8,348 nt of DNA from Competibacteraceae bacterium UBA6584 (GTDB lineage Bacteria; Pseudomonadota; Gammaproteobacteria; Competibacterales; Competibacteraceae), in the NCBI GenBank assembly GCA_002433805.1, contig DJIW01000087.1, forward strand, positions 1-8,348, written 5' to 3'. The position numbers were made by a program, and so were the translations under genes. Of this stretch, positions 4,799 to 8,348 are shown in pieces (position 1 is the stretch's first letter; every line of letters starts with the position of its first letter). Under the pieces are notes generated by a model. It did not search any database. It worked only from the letters and a program-made list of their open reading frames with translations, and was not told the DNA's origin.

Positions 4799-7468
4799 AT
4801 GAACGACAGCGAGGCAATCCGCACCGCCTGCCCTTATTGCGGCGTCGGTTGCGGCATCAAGATTACGGTCGAGGCGGCGGGTCGGGTGCGGGTGGCGGGC
4901 GACCAGCGGCATCCCGCCAATTACGGGCGGCTGTGTTCCAAGGGCGCGGCGCTGGGCGAAACGCTGAGCCTCGATGATCGGTTGTTGTATCCCGAGATCG
5001 GCGGACGGCGGGTCGGTTGGGATGAGGCGCTGGACGCGGTGGCCGACGGTTTCCGCCATGCACTGGCGGAGCACGGGCCCGATGCCGTGGCCTTTTACGT
5101 GTCCGGGCAGTTGTTGACCGAAGATTATTACGTCGCCAACAAACTGATGAAGGGCTGCCTCGGCAGCGCCAACATCGACACCAATTCGCGGCTGTGCATG
5201 GCCTCGTCGGTGGCCGGTCACAAGCGGGCCTTCGGTTCGGATACCGTGCCGGGCTGCTACGAGGATTTGGAGGAAGCCGATCTGGTGGTGCTGGTCGGCT
5301 CCAATCTGGCGTGGTGTCATCCGGTGCTGTACCAACGGATTCTGGCCGCGCGCGAGCGGCGGGCGGGAAGGCCGCAACTGGTGGTGATCGACCCGCGCCG
5401 CACCGCCACTTGCGACGCCGCCGAAACTCATTTGCCGCTCAAGGCGGGTTTCGATACCGAGCTGTTTAACGGGTTGCTGGTGCATCTCTATCAGCAGGAT
5501 CGGCTGGACGCGAATTTTCTGGAACAGCACGTTACGGGATTTTGGTCAGCCTATCGCGCGGCAAAAGAAGTCGCGCCCAACGTGCCCGCCGTCGCCGCGC
5601 GAACCGGCCTGCCTGAAAGCGCCATCGCCGAGTTTTATGGCCTGTGGGGCCGCACCCGCAAGGTGGTGACGGTCTATTCCCAAGGCGTGAATCAGTCTTC
5701 GTATGGCACCGACAAGGTAAACGCCATCATCAACTGTCATCTGGCGACCGGTCGGATCGGCCAGGTGGGCATGGGACCGTTTTCCGTCACCGGTCAGCCC
5801 AATGCGATGGGTGGGCGCGAGGTGGGCGGACTCGCCAACCAATTGGCGGCGCATCTGGACTTTGCGCCGGAAGCGGTGGAGCGAGTGCAACGGTTCTGGC
5901 AGTCGCCGGTCATCGCTCGGCAACCCGGCTTGAAAGCGGTTGAGCTGTTTCAAGCGGTGGCGGATGGCAAAATCAAAGCGCTGTGGATCATGGGCACCAA
6001 TCCAATTGTCAGCCTGCCCGACGCCGACGCGGCGCGCGAGGCTTTGCGGCGCTGTCCTTTGGTGGTGATTTCCGACGCCGTGGCCGATACCGACTCCGTG
6101 CGGCTGGCGCGGATCAAACTGCCCGCGCTGACCTGGGGTGAGAAAGAGGGCACGGTCACCAATTCCGAGCGGCGGATTTCCCGCCAGCGGGCATTTTTGC
6201 CGCCGCCGGGCGAGGCAAAACCGGACTGGTGGATGGTGACGCAAGTCGCCCGCCGTTTGGGATTTAGAGCGCTTTTCCCCTATGAATCGACCGCCGCCAT
6301 TTTTCGCGAACACGCCGCCTTGTCCGGTTTCGAGAATGTTGGAAACAGCCGACGCGACTTCGATATTTCCGCTTTGGCCAAATTGAGCGACGCCGATTAC
6401 GATGCCCTGCAACCACTGCAATGGCCGTTACCGCGCGGCGCAACCGTGGGCGCGGCGCGCTTGTTCGGCGCGGGCGGCTTCTTCACTGCCAGCGGCAAGG
6501 CTCAGTGTGTCGCGGTCGGCGAGCGAGAGCCCGCTTATCGGCCGGATGAGAATTTCCCGCTGGTCCTCAACAGCGGGCGGCTTCGCGATCAGTGGCACAC
6601 CATGACCCGCACCGGCAAAACCGCGCGGCTGACCGGCCATAGTCCCGAGCCCACTGTCGAAATTCACCCGCTGGACGCCTTGACGTGCGGCGCGAGCGAG
6701 AACGCCCTGGCGCGCGTGCACAGCCGTTGGGGCGAGGTCATCGCGCGGGTGCGCACCAACCCGGAGCAACCGCGCGGCAACGTGTTCGTGCCGATGCACT
6801 GGGGTTCGCCGCTCGCGCCGCGCGGGCGGATCAACGCGGCGGTCAATCCGGCGGTCGATCCGATCTCCGGTCAGCCGGAGTTGAAACATACGCCGGTGCG
6901 GGTACAAGCCTATCGTCCGCGTTGGCACGGCTTTCTGTTGACTCGCGACGCCATTGCGCCGCCCGAGGTCGACTATCGGGTCAGCGTGCGCGAGCCGAGC
7001 TGCTGGCGCTACGAGCTGGCGGGCGAAGCGGCGGTTGGGAGTTGGCCGGACTGGGCGCGCGGCCTCTTGGGCAACGATCCGGGCTTGGAATGGCTGGAAT
7101 TCGCCGATCCCGGCGCCAGCCGCTATCGGGGGGCGGCGCTGGTCGAGGGAGGCCTGCAAGCCTGTCTGTTCGTCGCGCCCGGTCACGAACTGCCGCCGCG
7201 CGGCTGGCTGGCGGGGCTGTTCGCCAAATCGAAACTGGACGCCGGGGAACGCGCCAGCCTGCTGGTCGGTCGGCCTGGACAGGATCAGCGTGATCAGGGT
7301 CGCATTATTTGCGCGTGTTTTGGCATCGGTCTGAATACCGTGACCGCCGCCATCCGCGAGCGGGGTCTAACGACGCCGCAAGCTATTGGCGCGGCGTTGA
7401 AAGCCGGCACTAACTGCGGTTCTTGCTTGCCGGAGCTGCGACAATTGATCGCGGGAGGACAGGCTTAG
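4799..7468 (+). CDS. nasA: Assimilatory nitrate reductase catalytic subunit
   Basis: The 889-residue molybdopterin enzyme reduces nitrate to nitrite in the cytoplasm for assimilation. Near the N-terminus, C11, C14, C18 and C46 form a [4Fe-4S] site (CPYCGVGC, then LCSKG). The molybdopterin oxidoreductase domain follows, with C133 in SRLCMASSV as the likely molybdenum ligand of the Nas/Nap class. The dinucleotide-binding domain begins near residue 585. A C-terminal BFD-like [2Fe-2S] domain carries C838, C840, C873 and C876, as in Klebsiella NasA. There is no twin-arginine signal, so it is not periplasmic NapA; FdhF-type formate dehydrogenases share the fold but not this operon or tail. ATG 4799 places the first cluster at the typical distance from the start; GGCGGA about 7 bases upstream is a weak ribosome binding site. 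The frame is open upstream to 4724, overlapping nirD, but without support. Confidence 0.94.
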   Translation: MNDSEAIRTACPYCGVGCGIKITVEAAGRVRVAGDQRHPANYGRLCSKGAALGETLSLDDRLLYPEIGGRRVGWDEALDAVADGFRHALAEHGPDAVAFYVSGQLLTEDYYVANKLMKGCLGSANIDTNSRLCMASSVAGHKRAFGSDTVPGCYEDLEEADLVVLVGSNLAWCHPVLYQRILAARERRAGRPQLVVIDPRRTATCDAAETHLPLKAGFDTELFNGLLVHLYQQDRLDANFLEQHVTGFWSAYRAAKEVAPNVPAVAARTGLPESAIAEFYGLWGRTRKVVTVYSQGVNQSSYGTDKVNAIINCHLATGRIGQVGMGPFSVTGQPNAMGGREVGGLANQLAAHLDFAPEAVERVQRFWQSPVIARQPGLKAVELFQAVADGKIKALWIMGTNPIVSLPDADAAREALRRCPLVVISDAVADTDSVRLARIKLPALTWGEKEGTVTNSERRISRQRAFLPPPGEAKPDWWMVTQVARRLGFRALFPYESTAAIFREHAALSGFENVGNSRRDFDISALAKLSDADYDALQPLQWPLPRGATVGAARLFGAGGFFTASGKAQCVAVGEREPAYRPDENFPLVLNSGRLRDQWHTMTRTGKTARLTGHSPEPTVEIHPLDALTCGASENALARVHSRWGEVIARVRTNPEQPRGNVFVPMHWGSPLAPRGRINAAVNPAVDPISGQPELKHTPVRVQAYRPRWHGFLLTRDAIAPPEVDYRVSVREPSCWRYELAGEAAVGSWPDWARGLLGNDPGLEWLEFADPGASRYRGAALVEGGLQACLFVAPGHELPPRGWLAGLFAKSKLDAGERASLLVGRPGQDQRDQGRIICACFGIGLNTVTAAIRERGLTTPQAIGAALKAGTNCGSCLPELRQLIAGGQA

Positions 7469-7644
7469 TTTGAGGCTGGATGGGGCCGTTGATCGATTGT
7501 CGTCGCTAGCCGCCGAAGGCGAGCGATCTCGGTTCGGGAGCCAATGCCGGCCGGACCTTAGGTCCGCCGGTAAAGACTCACGGGACGCCAGGCGTTAAAG
7601 AGCATGAAAGTCCTCGCGCGAGTCTTGACCGCTCCATCGGCGAT
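7469..7644. other. Dyad-rich non-coding region between convergent genes
   Basis: No credible gene lies here. Stems include 7503-7511 with 7518-7526 (9 pairs, one mismatch), 7547-7551/7553-7557 with 7561-7570 (10 pairs, C7552 bulged) and 7573-7579 with 7620-7626 (7 pairs, long loop). A small dyad ACGCC-A-GGCGT lies at 7585-7595. None is followed by a T-run on either strand, so these are not classic intrinsic terminators. They may block read-through or stabilise transcript ends of nasA and the opposing gene. Confidence 0.4.
7547..7570. repeat. Strong hairpin between convergent genes
   Basis: CCGGC-c-GGACC, TTA loop, GGTCC-GCCGG: ten perfect pairs with one bulged C. It is the strongest dyad downstream of nasA and could serve either strand. 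There is no adjacent T-run. A REP-like element is possible but needs copies elsewhere in the genome. Confidence 0.5.
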
Positions 7645-8043
7645 CTATTCGACAGCGATATCGACGGCGTCGAACTGGACGAGGCCGCTCGCCTTGGATA
7701 CGGAGGCGCGCACGATAACGCCGACCAACGGGTCGTGCGCCACGGTCCAAACCGTCTCGGTTTCGCCGGTTACTTTGAAATCCTGGGCGGGGATGGCGGG
7801 CATGGGAACGTAGGAACGATCGAGGGGATTTTGAAAATACAGCTTCCCAAATACTGTCTGATAACGTTCCGCAACCTGCGATTTGAGCTGTGCTTCCGTC
7901 GTTTCGGCCATTGCGGTCTCCGCATAAGAGGGGGTGGATAGTTCCTCAAGAAACAAGAGCGTTGCGCCGAGTAAAATAGCGACAAGCGCCGCGACGAACC
8001 AATATCGATCACGTTTCGTTTGAAGTGGCTTTATTGGGATCAT
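7645..8043 (-). CDS. Unrecognised protein with one N-terminal membrane segment
   Basis: I do not recognise the family of this 132-residue protein. A basic N-terminus (K5, K10, R11, R13) is followed by a hydrophobic stretch at about residues 15-32, then a small-residue segment with SYA at 39-41. It could be a signal peptide cut near residue 41 or a single membrane anchor; either way the remaining 90 or so residues should face the periplasm. That part has an acidic helix-like segment (about 42-65) and a compact, probably beta-rich domain ending at VDIAVE; it contains no cysteine, so no Cys-liganded metal site. The start is 3 bases after the stop of the upstream metallopeptidase gene (TGA TCA ATG), and no clear ribosome binding site precedes it, suggesting translational coupling. 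The two may act together outside the cytoplasm, but this rests only on position. Confidence 0.72.
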   Translation of the reverse strand: MIPIKPLQTKRDRYWFVAALVAILLGATLLFLEELSTPSYAETAMAETTEAQLKSQVAERYQTVFGKLYFQNPLDRSYVPMPAIPAQDFKVTGETETVWTVAHDPLVGVIVRASVSKASGLVQFDAVDIAVE

Positions 8044-8046
8044 TGA

Positions 8047-8348
8047 TCAGCAGTCTTTAAGGTGGGTGCTTTTCATGATTTGTTTGATTTGCTTTGCATT
8101 AAAGGTGGGGAAGCTACCGGCAGGTATGTTATGAGTCCCATTGATCATGATATTGGTGTTAACCGTTTCATGAACCGGCGAGAAGGTGGAGGTCAGCAGC
8201 ACGTGTCCCAGTTCGTGGGCCAGCGTATACATGGTGCCAGTGGCTGAAACGACGACCGCCGGCTTTGAGGGGTCGTGCCCGGCGCAGCCCGCCAGCGTGT
8301 TGGTCCCATCAGTGTTAATCCCTCCTACGATGAAGATCGAGATGCCTG
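8047..8348 (-). CDS. Metzincin-like zinc metallopeptidase, C-terminal part (partial)
   Basis: The frame stays open to the window edge, so only the last 99 or so residues are seen; an internal Met at 8232 falls inside the catalytic region and is not the start. HELGH (8217-8203) supplies the HExxH zinc-binding and catalytic residues. TNIM downstream (Met codon 8148-8146) looks like the Met-turn of metzincins, and the preceding AGCAGHDPSKPAVVVS resembles the strand region before the active helix. The third ligand is odd: position 11 of HExxHxxGxxH is Thr, and the next His is at position 16 (8172-8170). Either the loop is longer or the enzyme is altered. Base composition is about 42% GC at 8061-8160, far below nasA. 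The gene is followed closely by the membrane-segment protein. A secreted protease is likely, but no signal peptide can be checked. Confidence 0.65.
   Translation of the reverse strand, partial: GISIFIVGGINTDGTNTLAGCAGHDPSKPAVVVSATGTMYTLAHELGHVLLTSTFSPVHETVNTNIMINGTHNIPAGSFPTFNAKQIKQIMKSTHLKDC

Noticed and set aside
7604..7941. Small plus-strand frames opposite the 7645-8043 gene
   Set aside because: They lack ribosome binding sites and recognisable sequence. The minus-strand frame has a clear membrane segment and tight spacing to its upstream gene.
1..8348. CRISPR array, tRNA/rRNA gene, insertion sequence or prophage module
   Set aside because: No spaced direct repeats, tRNA-like cloverleaf with conserved arms, transposase frame or terminal inverted repeats were seen.

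Overview
The window is GC-rich chromosomal DNA, mostly one nitrate-assimilation locus, followed by the start of an unrelated region. The proteins resemble those of Gammaproteobacteria: NirB has the E. coli-like two-Fe-S-cluster layout, NasA is the Klebsiella-like single-chain form with a C-terminal [2Fe-2S] domain, and the promoters look sigma54-dependent. No 16S gene or other taxonomic marker is present, so the assignment is inference and goes no finer than class.

Layout. Positions 1-156 hold no gene but contain a large branched inverted repeat ending in a T-run on the minus strand, the probable terminator of the transporter gene. Positions 157-1623 (minus) encode a NarK/NNP-family nitrate/nitrite transporter. 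Positions 1624-1976 are a divergent control region. It has a -24/-12 (sigma54) promoter pointing each way, an IHF-like site beside each, a central NtrC-like dyad and a central perfect palindrome. A terminator-like hairpin lies in the predicted nirB leader. Reading right come nirB (1977-4412), nirD (4431-4781) and nasA (4799-7468), packed as one operon. Positions 7469-7644 are non-coding and rich in dyads. Two minus-strand genes follow: an unrecognised single-membrane-segment protein (7645-8043), and 3 bases upstream of it the 3' part of a metzincin-like zinc metallopeptidase gene (8047 to the window edge). Base composition falls to about 42% GC in the latter.

How the genes work together. NarK brings in nitrate, NasA (molybdenum, [4Fe-4S]) reduces it to nitrite, and NirBD (FAD, Fe-S, siroheme) uses NADH to reduce nitrite to ammonium. 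The sigma54 signals suggest NtrC control by nitrogen status. The leader hairpin suggests a second check, possibly antitermination as known for nas operons. No regulator gene (nasR/nasT/nasS), siroheme synthase or separate nasB/nasC reductase gene lies in the window.

I found no clearly undescribed system. The least ordinary items are the mirrored regulatory region with its leader hairpin, the branched element at the left edge, and the partial metallopeptidase with a displaced third zinc-ligand candidate.
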